A DNA stretch of 64,000 bases from Sphingomonas sp. TDK1. Its GTDB lineage: Bacteria > Pseudomonadota > Alphaproteobacteria > Sphingomonadales > Sphingomonadaceae. A program made the translations under genes and the position numbers. Positions 16,101 through 25,248 of this stretch are shown here, in pieces; the first letter of the stretch is position 1; every line of letters starts with the position of its first letter. The stretch covers positions 39,598 through 103,597 of the forward strand of contig NZ_LXVY01000020.1 of NCBI RefSeq assembly GCF_001650735.1, in the 5' to 3' direction. The notes under the pieces were generated by a model, which saw only the letters and a program-made list of their open reading frames with translations, ran no database searches and was not told where the DNA came from.

Positions 16101-16742
16101 ATGACAAGATTTTTCAGATGTTTGGTGCCTGCTTCGGCGATGGTGGTCCTGGCGGCATGCACTTCCGCCCCCGTCACAGAGGCCGCTCAGCAGGCTAAAG
16201 TAGCGGAGGTCCAGCGTGCCCCGATCGCTGGCGTGCCGCAGCGCGCCGTGGACAAGCCTGCGATCACGTTGGTCCTCTTTTCCGATTACGCCTGCCGCCA
16301 TTGCCGGCAGCTGCACGGCGTCCTAGCGCGCGCCATCGCGGCGAACCCCGACCTCCGCATCGTCTATCGCGACTGGCCGATCCTGGGTGCGCAGTCGCGC
16401 AAGGCCGCACGCTATGCGATCGCCAGTGCGTTTCAGGGCCGGCACGCCGAATTCGATACCGCGTTGATGAACCGCGAGGGTCCGCTTGACGATGCGGCTC
16501 TACGGGCTGCCGTGGCGCGGGCTGGGCTTGACCCGGAACGGCTCGATCGCGACCTTGCGCAACATCGCACGCGCATCGACGCCATCCTGGCCGACAATGA
16601 CCGGCTTGCGCGATCCTTGGGACTGCAAGGCACCCCCGGCATGGTGGTCGGCGACTATCTGATCCCGGGCGGTGTCGACGAGGAGACGATGCGCGCGATC
16701 CTGGAAGTCGTGCGGAAGCGCCAGACGCCGTCACCGGCATAG
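16101..16742 (+). CDS. DsbA-like thiol oxidoreductase lipoprotein
   Basis: A 213-residue protein with a lipoprotein signal (VVLAAC, lipobox Cys at about 20) and a thioredoxin fold of the DsbA type. The active site is CRHC in LFSDYACRHCRQLHG, and the cis-Pro loop is GLQGTPGMVVGDY. It probably handles disulfides in the periplasm, anchored to a membrane. AGGAG precedes ATG 16101; the longer upstream frame was rejected. The 3' end faces the YVTN gene 24 bp away. The substrate is unknown. Confidence 0.85.
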   Translation: MTRFFRCLVPASAMVVLAACTSAPVTEAAQQAKVAEVQRAPIAGVPQRAVDKPAITLVLFSDYACRHCRQLHGVLARAIAANPDLRIVYRDWPILGAQSRKAARYAIASAFQGRHAEFDTALMNREGPLDDAALRAAVARAGLDPERLDRDLAQHRTRIDAILADNDRLARSLGLQGTPGMVVGDYLIPGGVDEETMRAILEVVRKRQTPSPA

Positions 16743-16766
16743 TGGCACTTCCGCACGACGCTCGCG

Positions 16767-18182
16767 CTATTGCCCTTGCTGCACCTGCACGACCGCACCG
16801 GGCTTGTCGGGCTCGCCCGCCACGATGACGAGGTAGCGGCGCGGGGCCGCGGAGTCCGGGGCGACGATCTGGCGCAGCGGCCCGATCGCGTTGACGATCG
16901 CGCCGCCGGCGGGGTTCGTCATGAACTTGGCGAGCGGCTCGATCGGTCCCGACCCATCGGCGCGATCCGACAGGCCGAGCACGAACGGCATCTTGGGCGG
17001 CAGGCCGGCGACTACGGCCTGGAGAATCTGGACCTGTCCCTGGTCGAACAGGGTTACCTGCGACTGGCCGGTCCCGCCGAGCATCAGCTGCATCTTCTCG
17101 CCGGCCTTGGCGAGCGGCTGGAGGTTGGCCATCCCGTCGCCGCTCGGCACTGCGCCGGGCACATAGGCGACGCCCTGCGGTCCCTGACCGATCGGGATGG
17201 TGGCGATCACGCGATTGCTTGCGGTGTCGATGACCGCAACGCCGTCGCCATTCTCCAGTCCGACATAGATGCGGCTGCCGTCGCCCGACGGCCATAGACC
17301 GTGCGGCAGGGTGCCCACCGCGATGCTATCGACCTGCGCGAAATTATCGGTGCGGAACACCTTCACGCGGTTTTCGGTCCCGATCGTGACATAGGCGAAC
17401 TGGCCCTTGGGCGTGCGCACCAGATTGACGTGATTGGTGATCGCGCCGGTGGGGATTGTCTTCAGCACGGCAAAGGGCGGTCGGGCGTCGAACACCATAA
17501 CCTTGCCGACATCCTTCAATGTCAGCCAGACCTGCTTGCCGTCGGGCGAGGCGGCGATGTCGGGGCAGAACGGGCTTTCCTGCTTCACCCGGCCGACGAT
17601 CTTCTTCGACGCGGTGTCGATGACAACGGTCTCGGGCGTGAAGCTCGAGCAGACATAGCCATAGCGGCCATCGGGCGAGAAGATCGTCATGCCGGGGCCG
17701 TTCGGCACGGTGATCCGGCCGGTCTCCTCATAGGTTCGACCGTCGAGGACCGCGATATAGTCCTCGCCGCGCACGCTGACCCAGACTTCGCGCCCATCGG
17801 GACGGAAGAACGCCTCGTGCGGGGAACGGCCGACATAGGTCGTGTGCTTCACGGTGTTGGTCGCGGTGTCGATGAAACTCACCGAGTTCGAACCGATCGA
17901 GATGACCGCGAGCGTCCGGTGGTCCGGCGAGAAGCCCATGCCATGGACGAGCAACTGCCCGCGATAGAGTGGGCTGAGATTGGCAGGCGTCGGATCGCCG
18001 AGCCGGATCACGCCGAGAAGCTTGTTCGTGGAAGGGTCGATGACCGAGACGGTGTTCGAGAACTGGTCCGAGGTATAGAAGCGATCCTGCGCACTGACGG
18101 GCCGGTCAGCGCCGGCGAAGGGCACCTGCTGTGCCGCGGCCGGTGTCGCGATCGCGAGCGCGATCAGGCTGATATTCTTCAT
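16767..18182 (-). CDS. Secreted YVTN-family beta-propeller protein
   Basis: A 471-residue protein with a signal peptide (ATPAAAQQ) and repeated propeller blades. The blades have the form V-IDTAT-N-V and PDGR--V, for example VSVIDPSTNKLLGVI, VSFIDTATNTVKHT and VAVIDTASNRVIATI. Such seven-bladed proteins bind ligands or partners at the cell surface; some accompany copper or quinoprotein enzymes. Its start overlaps the stop of the DUF305 gene by ATGA, so the two are co-translated and may function together. No catalytic motif is visible. Confidence 0.8.
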   Translation of the reverse strand: MKNISLIALAIATPAAAQQVPFAGADRPVSAQDRFYTSDQFSNTVSVIDPSTNKLLGVIRLGDPTPANLSPLYRGQLLVHGMGFSPDHRTLAVISIGSNSVSFIDTATNTVKHTTYVGRSPHEAFFRPDGREVWVSVRGEDYIAVLDGRTYEETGRITVPNGPGMTIFSPDGRYGYVCSSFTPETVVIDTASKKIVGRVKQESPFCPDIAASPDGKQVWLTLKDVGKVMVFDARPPFAVLKTIPTGAITNHVNLVRTPKGQFAYVTIGTENRVKVFRTDNFAQVDSIAVGTLPHGLWPSGDGSRIYVGLENGDGVAVIDTASNRVIATIPIGQGPQGVAYVPGAVPSGDGMANLQPLAKAGEKMQLMLGGTGQSQVTLFDQGQVQILQAVVAGLPPKMPFVLGLSDRADGSGPIEPLAKFMTNPAGGAIVNAIGPLRQIVAPDSAAPRRYLVIVAGEPDKPGAVVQVQQGQ

Positions 18183-18541
18183 TGCTTTGCTCCGTGCGCA
18201 CTGTGCGTTTCGGGCGGGCCGCCCTTTTCTGCGAGGACCGCCTGCATCACTGCGATCTCCTGCCGCTGCTCGACGATGATGCCCTGGGCAAGCCGGCGAA
18301 GCCGCTCGTCCTTGCCATATTTCAACTCGGCTTCGGCCATTTCGACGGCACCCTGATGGTGCGGGATCATCATCGCTGCGAAGTCCCGGTCGGGATCGCC
18401 GCTGGGCTTGATCATCATCGCCGTGTGCATCCGGGCCATGGCGGCTTCCATGGTCTCCGCAAAGCCATCGACCTGCGCGGCTGCGGCATAGCTTCCACCG
18501 AAGAGGAGGACGCCCGCTGTGATGGGCCAGCGCTTCTTCAT
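18179..18541 (-). CDS. Periplasmic DUF305 protein (CopM-like)
   Basis: A 120-residue protein with a signal peptide (GVLLFGGSYAAAA) and a DUF305 four-helix bundle. The key segment is DFAAMMIPHHQGAVEMAEAE, with paired His and Met residues; further Met/His occur in ARMHTAMM. DUF305 proteins, such as cyanobacterial CopM, bind Cu(I)/Ag(I). It is the first gene of a two-gene unit with the YVTN propeller. Metal binding is inferred from the family. Confidence 0.85.
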   Translation of the reverse strand: MKKRWPITAGVLLFGGSYAAAAQVDGFAETMEAAMARMHTAMMIKPSGDPDRDFAAMMIPHHQGAVEMAEAELKYGKDERLRRLAQGIIVEQRQEIAVMQAVLAEKGGPPETHSAHGAKQ

Positions 18542-18752
18542 GTAGATCCTCTATCGATGAGAGTTGGACGAGGAGGTTTCCCGATGTCCTCGCGTGAGGG
18601 AAGCGCGGAGATCGAACAGTCGATGTGGGTTCTCAAGGATATGCCTCAGTCGCCATCGAAATTCTCCAACGAGCGGGCCGTACAGCCCGATGACGCCCAA
18701 AGATGATCGCACGCCTTTACCCGGTCCAACCGATCCTTCCTGTCATTGCGAT

Positions 18753-19361
18753 ATGAAGCCGCGATCGATCAGCGGCCCAACGCCCGAGGAAAGGTTGGCG
18801 ATCCTTGGGACGCCGCGATTTGCGCCCCTCGAAGCTTGGCGAGCGCGACTGGCGGAGGGTGGGAGGCGCGTCCCCCATGTCGATCCGCTCGACGGCGGCG
18901 TTGATGCGCGCCTCTTGCTGTTGCTGGAAACGCCGGGTCCCGGTGACGCGCCGATCCGCTTCGTTTCCCGGGACAATCCCAGCGGCACCGGGCGCAACCT
19001 CTCTCGGTTCCTGGCCGAAGCGGGAATCGTCCGGCAGGACACTCTCTTGTGGAACGCGGTGCCGCGGATCGTGCATGCCCCCGGCGCGAGAAACCGAGCG
19101 CTAACCCGCGCCGAAATCCGCGAGGGTGCCGAGACCATTCCGGCGCTGATCGCGTTGCTACCGAGGCTGGCGGTCGTCGTTCTGGCAGGCCGCGTCGCGG
19201 CGCAGGCGCGACAGACGATAGCGGACGCGAGATCCAGCATCACGATTGTCGAAATCCCCCATCCAAGCCCCGCAAATGTCTGCACCAGCCCGGATGTCGC
19301 GCGGCGCATTGGCGACTTACTGGCGCAGGCCGCGACGATCCTTCGCACTCAATCAATCTGA
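18753..19361 (+). CDS. Uracil-DNA glycosylase family protein
   Basis: A 202-residue protein with the UDG-superfamily pattern: LLLLLETPGPGD (catalytic-loop region), SRDNPSGTGRNLSRFL, TLLWNAVPRIVH and the C-terminal HPSPANV, which corresponds to the leucine-loop motif (HPSP). It probably excises uracil or a related damaged base, but belongs to the less studied short group with an atypical first motif. ATG 18753 is the start best matching the family; ATG 18690 is an in-frame alternative. Neither has a good ribosome-binding site. Confidence 0.7.
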   Translation: MKPRSISGPTPEERLAILGTPRFAPLEAWRARLAEGGRRVPHVDPLDGGVDARLLLLLETPGPGDAPIRFVSRDNPSGTGRNLSRFLAEAGIVRQDTLLWNAVPRIVHAPGARNRALTRAEIREGAETIPALIALLPRLAVVVLAGRVAAQARQTIADARSSITIVEIPHPSPANVCTSPDVARRIGDLLAQAATILRTQSI

Positions 19362-19440
19362 TGTTGCGATTGGATCGAACATACCAAACTGTTGGATAGA
19401 TTGATTGCCACGGTCTATCTCTGGTTCTCAGGAGGCCGAG

Positions 19441-20313
19441 ATGACCCTCGAACAATTACGAATCTTTGTCGGCGTGGCCGAGCGCGAGCATGTGACCCGC
19501 GCCGCGGAAGCGCTGAACGTCACCCAGTCCGCCGCTTCCGGCGCGATCGCGGCGCTGGAGGCACGCCACGGCGTGCCGCTCTTCCACCGCGTGGGGCGCG
19601 GCATCGAGCTGACCGAAGCCGGCCGGATGTTCCTCGACGAAGCCCGCGCTGTACTTGGCCAGGCGGCGCACGCCGAACTGGTGCTGTCCGAATATGGCGG
19701 GCTGCAGCGCGGCACGCTCCGGCTCGTTGCCAGCCAGACCATCGCCAGCTACTGGCTGCCGCCCCGGCTGGCCGCTTTCCATGTCCGTCACCCGCAGATC
19801 GCGGTCGAGCTAGCCATCGACAATAGCGAGGGCGCTGCCCGGCGCGTGCTCGATGGCGCGGCGGAGCTGGGTTTTGTCGAGGGCATGATCGACGAGCCCG
19901 CGCTGGCGCATTGGGTGGTCGGCACCGATCCAATGGTGCTCGTCGGCCATGCGGATGCCGGCCATGTCGACGAGGACTGGCTGCGCCGGGCCAACTGGAT
20001 CGTGCGCGAGCAGGGTTCGGGCACGCGCTCCACCTTCGAGGATGTGCTGCGCATGCGCGGGTTCGATCCCGGCGGGCTCAACGTCACGATGACGCTGCCG
20101 TCGAACGAAGCCGTCCGCACCGCGGTCGAGGCCGGCGCGGGCGTCGCGGTCCTTTCGCGGCTGGTGGTCGCGCGCGCGCTCAAGGCCGGCGATTTGGTCG
20201 AGCTCCCGCTCGGCTTGCCCGACCGCCCGTTTCACGCGTTGCGCCACAAGGAGCGCTACCGCACCCGCGCCGCCGATGCGCTTACCGACCTTATCAAGGA
20301 GCAGGCGAAATGA
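19441..20313 (+). CDS. LysR-family regulator of the sulfite module
   Basis: A 290-residue LysR protein. The N-terminal winged helix is TLEQLRIFVGVAEREHVTRA and LNVTQSAASGAIAALE; the remainder is a periplasmic-binding-like effector domain (RLVASQTIASYWLPPRL, VEAGAGVAVLSRLVV). The effector domain resembles the CysB/CbbR-like group. GGAGG lies just before ATG 19441. Its stop overlaps the TDT transporter start (ATGA), so regulator and transporter are co-transcribed and it likely responds to sulfite or a related sulfur compound. Confidence 0.85.
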   Translation: MTLEQLRIFVGVAEREHVTRAAEALNVTQSAASGAIAALEARHGVPLFHRVGRGIELTEAGRMFLDEARAVLGQAAHAELVLSEYGGLQRGTLRLVASQTIASYWLPPRLAAFHVRHPQIAVELAIDNSEGAARRVLDGAAELGFVEGMIDEPALAHWVVGTDPMVLVGHADAGHVDEDWLRRANWIVREQGSGTRSTFEDVLRMRGFDPGGLNVTMTLPSNEAVRTAVEAGAGVAVLSRLVVARALKAGDLVELPLGLPDRPFHALRHKERYRTRAADALTDLIKEQAK

Positions 20314-21461
20314 ACGCCGACCCGCAAACCGTTCTTCAGGGCCTGAAGCCGCTGAGCCGCCTCGATCACCCGCGCGAGATGATCCGCCAGTTCACGCCCA
20401 ATTGGTTCGCCGCGACGATGGGCACGGGTATCCTCGCGCTGGCGTTGCCGCAGATCCCCGGCTGGGGTGTCATGCTTCGGCCGGTCGGCGAGGTGCTGTG
20501 GTTGTTCAACATCGGCCTGTTCGCCCTGTTCGCCGGCCTCTACGGCGCGCGCTGGATCCTGTTCGGGCAGGAGGCCCGGCGGATCTTCGGGCACAATACC
20601 GTGTCGATGTTCATCGGCACGATCCCGATGGGGCTGGCGACGATCATCAATGGCTGCCTCGCCTTCGGTATCGGCCGCTTCGGCCAGGGCATCGTCGGTG
20701 TCGCCGAGCTGCTGTGGTGGGTCGACGTGGCGATGGCGCTGAGCTGCGGCGTGGTCATTCCCTATCTAATGTTCACCCGGCACGAGCATTCCCTGGACCA
20801 GATGACGGCAGTTTGGCTGCTACCTATCGTCGCCGCGGAGGTGGCGGGTGCCAGCGGCGGGCTGCTGGCACCGCATCTGGCCGGCGCGCAGGCGCAGTTC
20901 ACGGTCCTCGTCACTTCCTATGTGCTCTGGGCCTATTCGGTGCCCGTCGCCTTCGGCATCCTTGCGATCCTGATCCTGCGCATGGCGCTGCACAAGCTGC
21001 CGCACGAAAGCATGGCAGCGTCGAGCTGGCTGGCGCTCGGCCCCATCGGTACCGGCGCGCTCGGCATGCTCGTCCTGGGCGGCGATGCGCCGGCAATCCT
21101 CGCGGCCAACGGACTGGCGGCGCTCGGGCCCGTGGCGCAGGGCATCGGCACCATCGCCGGGCTGCTGCTCTGGGGTTTCGGCCTGTGGTGGCTCGCTCTC
21201 GCGACCCTGATCACCATCCGCTACTGGCGCGCCGGCATTCCGTTCAACTTGGGCTGGTGGGGCTATACCTTCCCGCTCGGGGTTTACACGGTCGCGACCT
21301 TCCGGCTGGGCACGACGCTGGGACTGGGGTTCTTCGGGATTTACGGGACCATACTGACCATCGCCCTTGCCGCGATGTGGCTGGTCGTCGGGGCAAAGAC
21401 GCTGGCCGGGGCTTGGCGCGGGCATCTGTTCGTATCGCCCTGCATCGCCCAGCCGAATTGA
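20310..21461 (+). CDS. TDT-family transporter, probable sulfite exporter
   Basis: A 383-residue membrane protein with about ten hydrophobic segments. FTPNWFAATMGTGILALAL is the family's opening signature, and TIPMGLATI and VPVAFGILAILIL lie in later helices. The TDT/SLAC1 family includes TehA, malate carriers and sulfite pumps such as Ssu1. The two genes downstream encode a sulfite-dehydrogenase-like enzyme and its cytochrome, so sulfite export is the best guess. The start overlaps the LysR stop; a much longer upstream frame is an artefact. Confidence 0.8.
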   Translation: MNADPQTVLQGLKPLSRLDHPREMIRQFTPNWFAATMGTGILALALPQIPGWGVMLRPVGEVLWLFNIGLFALFAGLYGARWILFGQEARRIFGHNTVSMFIGTIPMGLATIINGCLAFGIGRFGQGIVGVAELLWWVDVAMALSCGVVIPYLMFTRHEHSLDQMTAVWLLPIVAAEVAGASGGLLAPHLAGAQAQFTVLVTSYVLWAYSVPVAFGILAILILRMALHKLPHESMAASSWLALGPIGTGALGMLVLGGDAPAILAANGLAALGPVAQGIGTIAGLLLWGFGLWWLALATLITIRYWRAGIPFNLGWWGYTFPLGVYTVATFRLGTTLGLGFFGIYGTILTIALAAMWLVVGAKTLAGAWRGHLFVSPCIAQPN

Positions 21462-21470
21462 TCCGCATTG

Positions 21471-21496
21471 GCGATCGGAACGGTTTGTCCGATCGC
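21471..21496. terminator. Hairpin between transporter and sulfite dehydrogenase genes
   Basis: GCGATCGGA (21471-21479) pairs perfectly with TCCGATCGC (21488-21496) around an 8-nt loop, 9 bp after the transporter stop. It has no U-run; it may attenuate or stabilise the operon mRNA rather than end it. Confidence 0.4.
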
Positions 21497-21546
21497 TTGC
21501 CGAACCGCCCCGCAATCCGCCAGCCTGTAACGCGACAGGGAGAGTG

Positions 21547-22785
21547 ATGATGGATACGCTAGACGCCGCACTTGCCGGCGAGACCAGCCGCCGCCGGCTT
21601 CTCGGCCGCACCGCGCTTGGCACGCTCGGCCTGGCGGCGGCCCCGGCGTTGGCGGAGACGCTGACCGACCTGCATCTGCCCGGCGGCAACGGCACCCGGC
21701 CGATGACCAGTGCCTTTCCCGGCAAGGGCAGCATGATCCTGCAGCGCGTCCACCCGCCGCTGCTGGAGACGCCGATGGAGGTGTTCGAGCGCGACGTGTT
21801 CACGCCGAACGACCAGTTCTTCGTGCGCTGGCACTGGGCGGATATCCCGACCTCGATCGACGTCGACAGCTTCCGCCTCAACGTTTTCGGCCATGTCGAG
21901 AAGCCGCTGTCGATCAGCCTCAACGCGTTGCTGCGGCTGCCGCGGGTCGAGCTGGCCGCGGTCAACCAATGCTCGGGCAATTCGCGGGGTCTGTTCCAGC
22001 CGCGCGTCCCCGGCGCGCAGTGGGGCAATGGCGCGATGGGCAACGCCAAGTGGCTCGGGGTACGGCTGCGCGACATCCTCGATCTGGCGGGCGTCAAGGC
22101 CGGCGCGGTGCAGGTCCGCTTCGGCGCGCTCGACCAGCCGGTGGTCGCGGGAGCGCCCGATTTCGAGAAGGCGCTCGACATCGACCATGCCCGCGATGGC
22201 GAGGTGATGGTCGCCTTCGGAATGAATGGCGAGCAGTTGCCGCTGCTCAACGGCTTTCCCTGCCGGCTGATCGTGCCCGGCTGGTATTCGACCTATTGGG
22301 TCAAGATGCTGAACTCGATCGAGGTGCTGCCCGGACCCGACGACCAATATTGGATGGCTAAGGCCTACAAGATTCCGGCAACGCCGGGCGCCAATGTCGC
22401 GCCGGGAACCAAGGACTTCCCGGCCGTGCCGATCAACCGGATGATCCCGCGCAGCTGGATGACCAGCCTGCCCGATGGGCAGGCGATCGCCTGGGAGCCG
22501 ACGATCGAGGTCGGCGGGATCGCGATGGGCGGCGACTGCGGCGTCGCCCGGGTCGATGTCTCGCCCGATGGCGGGCGGCACTGGTACGCGAGCCGGCTCG
22601 GGCCCGACCAGGGAGCGTATAGCTTCCGCCGCTGGGACAGCCGAGTGCCGCTGGCGCGGGGCTCGAATGCGATCATGGCGCGGTGCGTGAACACCCGCGG
22701 CGTTGCCCAGCCGCTGCAGCCGATCTGGAACCCCGGCGGCTTCATGCGCGGCAATATCGAAACCACCACGATCATCGCCGGCTGA
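21547..22785 (+). CDS. Periplasmic molybdopterin oxidoreductase, SorA-like sulfite dehydrogenase
   Basis: A 412-residue protein with a twin-arginine signal (SRRRLLGRTALG) and cleavage near ALAE. It has the sulfite-oxidase fold: Mo-cofactor domain with the molybdenum ligand Cys142 in NQCSGNSRG, then a C-terminal dimerisation domain (DVSPDGGRHW, AMARCVNTRG-like ending). SorA oxidises sulfite to sulfate in the periplasm and passes electrons to the c-type cytochrome SorB; the following gene supplies such a cytochrome. ATG 21547 or the adjacent ATG 21550 starts the gene after GGGAG. Confidence 0.85.
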   Translation: MMDTLDAALAGETSRRRLLGRTALGTLGLAAAPALAETLTDLHLPGGNGTRPMTSAFPGKGSMILQRVHPPLLETPMEVFERDVFTPNDQFFVRWHWADIPTSIDVDSFRLNVFGHVEKPLSISLNALLRLPRVELAAVNQCSGNSRGLFQPRVPGAQWGNGAMGNAKWLGVRLRDILDLAGVKAGAVQVRFGALDQPVVAGAPDFEKALDIDHARDGEVMVAFGMNGEQLPLLNGFPCRLIVPGWYSTYWVKMLNSIEVLPGPDDQYWMAKAYKIPATPGANVAPGTKDFPAVPINRMIPRSWMTSLPDGQAIAWEPTIEVGGIAMGGDCGVARVDVSPDGGRHWYASRLGPDQGAYSFRRWDSRVPLARGSNAIMARCVNTRGVAQPLQPIWNPGGFMRGNIETTTIIAG

Positions 22786-22796
22786 GGAGGCGCGCC

Positions 22797-23270
22797 ATGA
22801 AATTTCCCTCGATCGGCGTGATCGTCGTCGGCATGTTTGCGATATTCGTCCTCGCGCTGGTGGCGATCGGGCCACCCACCGAGCGGCCTGCGCCCAGGAC
22901 CGTCGCCGAACATTCGCCTCCACCCCCGCCGTCCAGCGTGTCGGCGGGTGGGTTCACGCTGGTTTCGTCCTCGATCGATATGCCGATCGACGACCAGCAA
23001 TATCCCGATGGCCCCAACGCCGACATCATCAATGCTAGCTGCACCTCGTGCCATTCGGCGAGCATGGCGATGACTCAGCCGGCACTGGCGCCGGACCAGT
23101 GGAAAGGCATCGTCACCAAGATGCGCGATGTCTACAAGGCGCCGGTTGCGGAGAAGGACATGCCGGCAATCGTGTCCTATCTGTCCGCCATGCCCGGCCA
23201 GCAACCGGCGTCGGCGGTTAAGGGCAGTTCGCGTAAGCAGGCGCCCGAGTCTTCGGGCGCTACCGGCTGA
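22797..23270 (+). CDS. Membrane-anchored monoheme cytochrome c, SorB-like
   Basis: A 157-residue protein with an N-terminal membrane anchor (VIVVGMFAIFVLALVAIG), a proline-rich linker and one heme site CTSCH (Cys82-His86); the axial Met is probably in IVTKMRDVY. It begins 11 bp after the molybdoenzyme gene, the order of sorAB, and would carry electrons from sulfite oxidation to the respiratory chain. The family is clear; the partnership is from context. Confidence 0.82.
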   Translation: MKFPSIGVIVVGMFAIFVLALVAIGPPTERPAPRTVAEHSPPPPPSSVSAGGFTLVSSSIDMPIDDQQYPDGPNADIINASCTSCHSASMAMTQPALAPDQWKGIVTKMRDVYKAPVAEKDMPAIVSYLSAMPGQQPASAVKGSSRKQAPESSGATG

Positions 23271-23305
23271 CCGCAGACTGTCCATTGGATTTAACGAGGA
23301 AAAGC

Positions 23306-23719
23306 ATGACCACGGAAATGGGACGGCCGACCACTGCCGAAGATCTGGGCACAGGCGGGCTCCAACTCCGCATGGTCGCGGGACCGGCCGCATTCGTCGT
23401 CGACGAACCCGTGGAGCTCGGCGGACTGGACTTGGGCCCGACGCCCCACGAGCTGGTCCAGGCGGCGCTGGCTTCATGCACGCTCCAGACGATCCGGATG
23501 TATGCAAAGCGCAAAGGCTGGGCGCTCGGCGCGGTTCGGGCAAAAGTCGTTCTCACGCGGGATGCGACGCGCAATCCGCCCGATCATTTCGTCCGCGCGA
23601 TCACTTTCCCTGCCGACCTTCCGGGCGACCGACGCGCCCGTCTGCTCGAAATAGCGGAGATATGCCCGATCCATCGGATGCTTACGCGCGGTGCGACCGT
23701 GGAGACGAACGCGACCTGA
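23306..23719 (+). CDS. OsmC-family protein
   Basis: A 137-residue OsmC/Ohr-like protein. It has the segment GPTPHELVQAALASCTLQTI, which holds the first peroxidatic cysteine, and the second cysteine in AEICPIHRML. Members reduce organic peroxides or handle reactive sulfur species. GAGGAAAAGC precedes ATG 23306. The gap of 35 bp after the cytochrome gene suggests it belongs to the sulfite operon, consistent with thiol/sulfur stress. Confidence 0.85.
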   Translation: MTTEMGRPTTAEDLGTGGLQLRMVAGPAAFVVDEPVELGGLDLGPTPHELVQAALASCTLQTIRMYAKRKGWALGAVRAKVVLTRDATRNPPDHFVRAITFPADLPGDRRARLLEIAEICPIHRMLTRGATVETNAT

Positions 23720-23841
23720 CCCATCCCAAGTCCCCGCGGACCAGAGCAACTTTCAGGAGCTGAGAGTCGGGGGCCCGATCAAGCTTGTGTCGCAAGTTGC
23801 CATCCGGGATCCGCAGGCGAGCATTCGTGGCGAACCCATGC

Positions 23842-24426
23842 TTATCGGACCTTCTTGCGCGTATCGATGCCGGTGCTCTCATCGGTCTGCGGTGCAGGGG
23901 GCTGCGTGCCAAGGTCGCGATAGGAGCGCAGGTCGGGCGCCCCGGCGGCGACCGGATTGGCTTCCAGTCGGGCGATCATCCGCTTCATCTCGGCGATCTC
24001 GCGAACCTGGGCATCGATGATGCCATCGGCCAGTCTGCGCACCTGCGGGTCGCGGATGTGCGCCCGCTCGCTGGTCATGATCGCGATCGAATGGTGCGGG
24101 ATCATCGCCTTCATATAGGCGACATCGTCGACCGTCTCCTGGCTGCGCACCAGCCACAATGGGCCTGCGAAGACGGCCGCGGCACCGGCGACGATGCCGA
24201 TATTGGCGCGCCGATTGGGGTACATGCCCCACATGAAGCCGAGCATGATGATCGCCATCACCGCCCCCATGAGGAGCGCCATCCACATGCGCGTCTGGCT
24301 GAACATGACATGGTCGAGCGCATAGGTGTTGAGATACATGAGCCCGAACATCACGACCGTCGAGGTCGCGATCATCGCGGCGAACCGGCCATAGCCCATG
24401 CCGCTGCCCTGTTTTTGATCCTTCAT
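23842..24426 (-). CDS. Membrane-anchored DUF305 protein
   Basis: A 194-residue protein with three N-terminal membrane segments (FAAMIATSTVVMFGLMYL; MWMALLMGAVMAIIMLGFMW; IGIVAGAAAVFAGPLWLV) followed by a periplasmic DUF305 helix pair with KAMIPHHSIAIMTSERAHI. Met and His density suggests Cu/Ag binding. It is downstream of the COG4705 and copBA genes on the same strand. GTGGAG precedes ATG 24426. It differs from the secreted DUF305 at 18.2 kb by its membrane anchor. Confidence 0.8.
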   Translation of the reverse strand: MKDQKQGSGMGYGRFAAMIATSTVVMFGLMYLNTYALDHVMFSQTRMWMALLMGAVMAIIMLGFMWGMYPNRRANIGIVAGAAAVFAGPLWLVRSQETVDDVAYMKAMIPHHSIAIMTSERAHIRDPQVRRLADGIIDAQVREIAEMKRMIARLEANPVAAGAPDLRSYRDLGTQPPAPQTDESTGIDTRKKVR

Positions 24427-24476
24427 CGCTCCACCTCTCTCCTGATCTCTGCGCTGCATAACCCCATGGTTTCGCT

Positions 24477-25238
24477 TCACGCCGGATGCCGCCCGGCACG
24501 TTGCGGAATGACAACGAGTAACAGGGCGATTGCGCCCAGCAACACCGCCGAGGCGAGAGGTCGGCTCAGGTCGAGGCCGCCGCTGGCGAGCGGCTTGTCG
24601 AGAAAGTCGCCGACCGCCGCGCCGAGCGGGCGGGTCAGGACGAAAGCGGCCCAGAACAGCAGCACCCGGCTGGTGCGGGTCAACCGGTAGAGCGCGGCGA
24701 CCCCGGCGAGCGCGAGCGCGAAGATCACCGCCGCGCCGAGGTAACCGCGTCCGCCGGTGTCTGCCAGCCAGTCGCCCAGCGCCGTGCCGAGGGTCTGCGA
24801 AAAGGTGATCGTCACCCAGTAGAACAGCTCCGGGCGCATGCCGCGCAGATCATCCGAGGCGATCCGGCCGAGTGTCGCTTTCCAGGCAGCCAGCGAGCCG
24901 AGCACGAGTGTGAGGAGCAGCAAGGAGCCGCCGCTATAGCCGATGCCGAGCGACCGGGTCGCGAAGTCGGCGAGCGTCGTGCCCGCCGTCGTCGAGGCGA
25001 GGATCGTCGTCCAGTAAAGCGCCGGATGGAATGTACGCGCCTTGATCTGCGCCGCAATGAACAGCGCGAGCAATCCGCCGAATATCGCCGTGCTGACCAG
25101 ATATCCCATGTCGAGGCTCATGCTGAGCGTGTCGCCCGCAGTCTCGCCGAGCGTGGTGGCCAGAATCTTGATGGCCCAGAAGCCGAGCGTGACCGCCGGC
25201 ACCTTGCTGGCGACTTCGTCCATATCCGGCTTGATCAT
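24477..25238 (-). CDS. COG4705-type integral membrane protein
   Basis: A 253-residue protein with about eight hydrophobic segments built as a repeat: ILATTLGETAGDTLS and TFSQTLGTALGDWLAD share a TLG--GD motif, as do TTAGTTLADFAT and RPLGAAVGDFLD. This repeated (T/P)LG-GD pattern is typical of the COG4705 family, often found with copper resistance genes. Function is unknown. GAGGAGGGCGTC precedes ATG 25238. It follows copB by 10 bp, so it is very likely part of the cop operon. Confidence 0.75.
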   Translation of the reverse strand: MIKPDMDEVASKVPAVTLGFWAIKILATTLGETAGDTLSMSLDMGYLVSTAIFGGLLALFIAAQIKARTFHPALYWTTILASTTAGTTLADFATRSLGIGYSGGSLLLLTLVLGSLAAWKATLGRIASDDLRGMRPELFYWVTITFSQTLGTALGDWLADTGGRGYLGAAVIFALALAGVAALYRLTRTSRVLLFWAAFVLTRPLGAAVGDFLDKPLASGGLDLSRPLASAVLLGAIALLLVVIPQRAGRHPA

Positions 25239-25248
25239 GACGCCCTCC

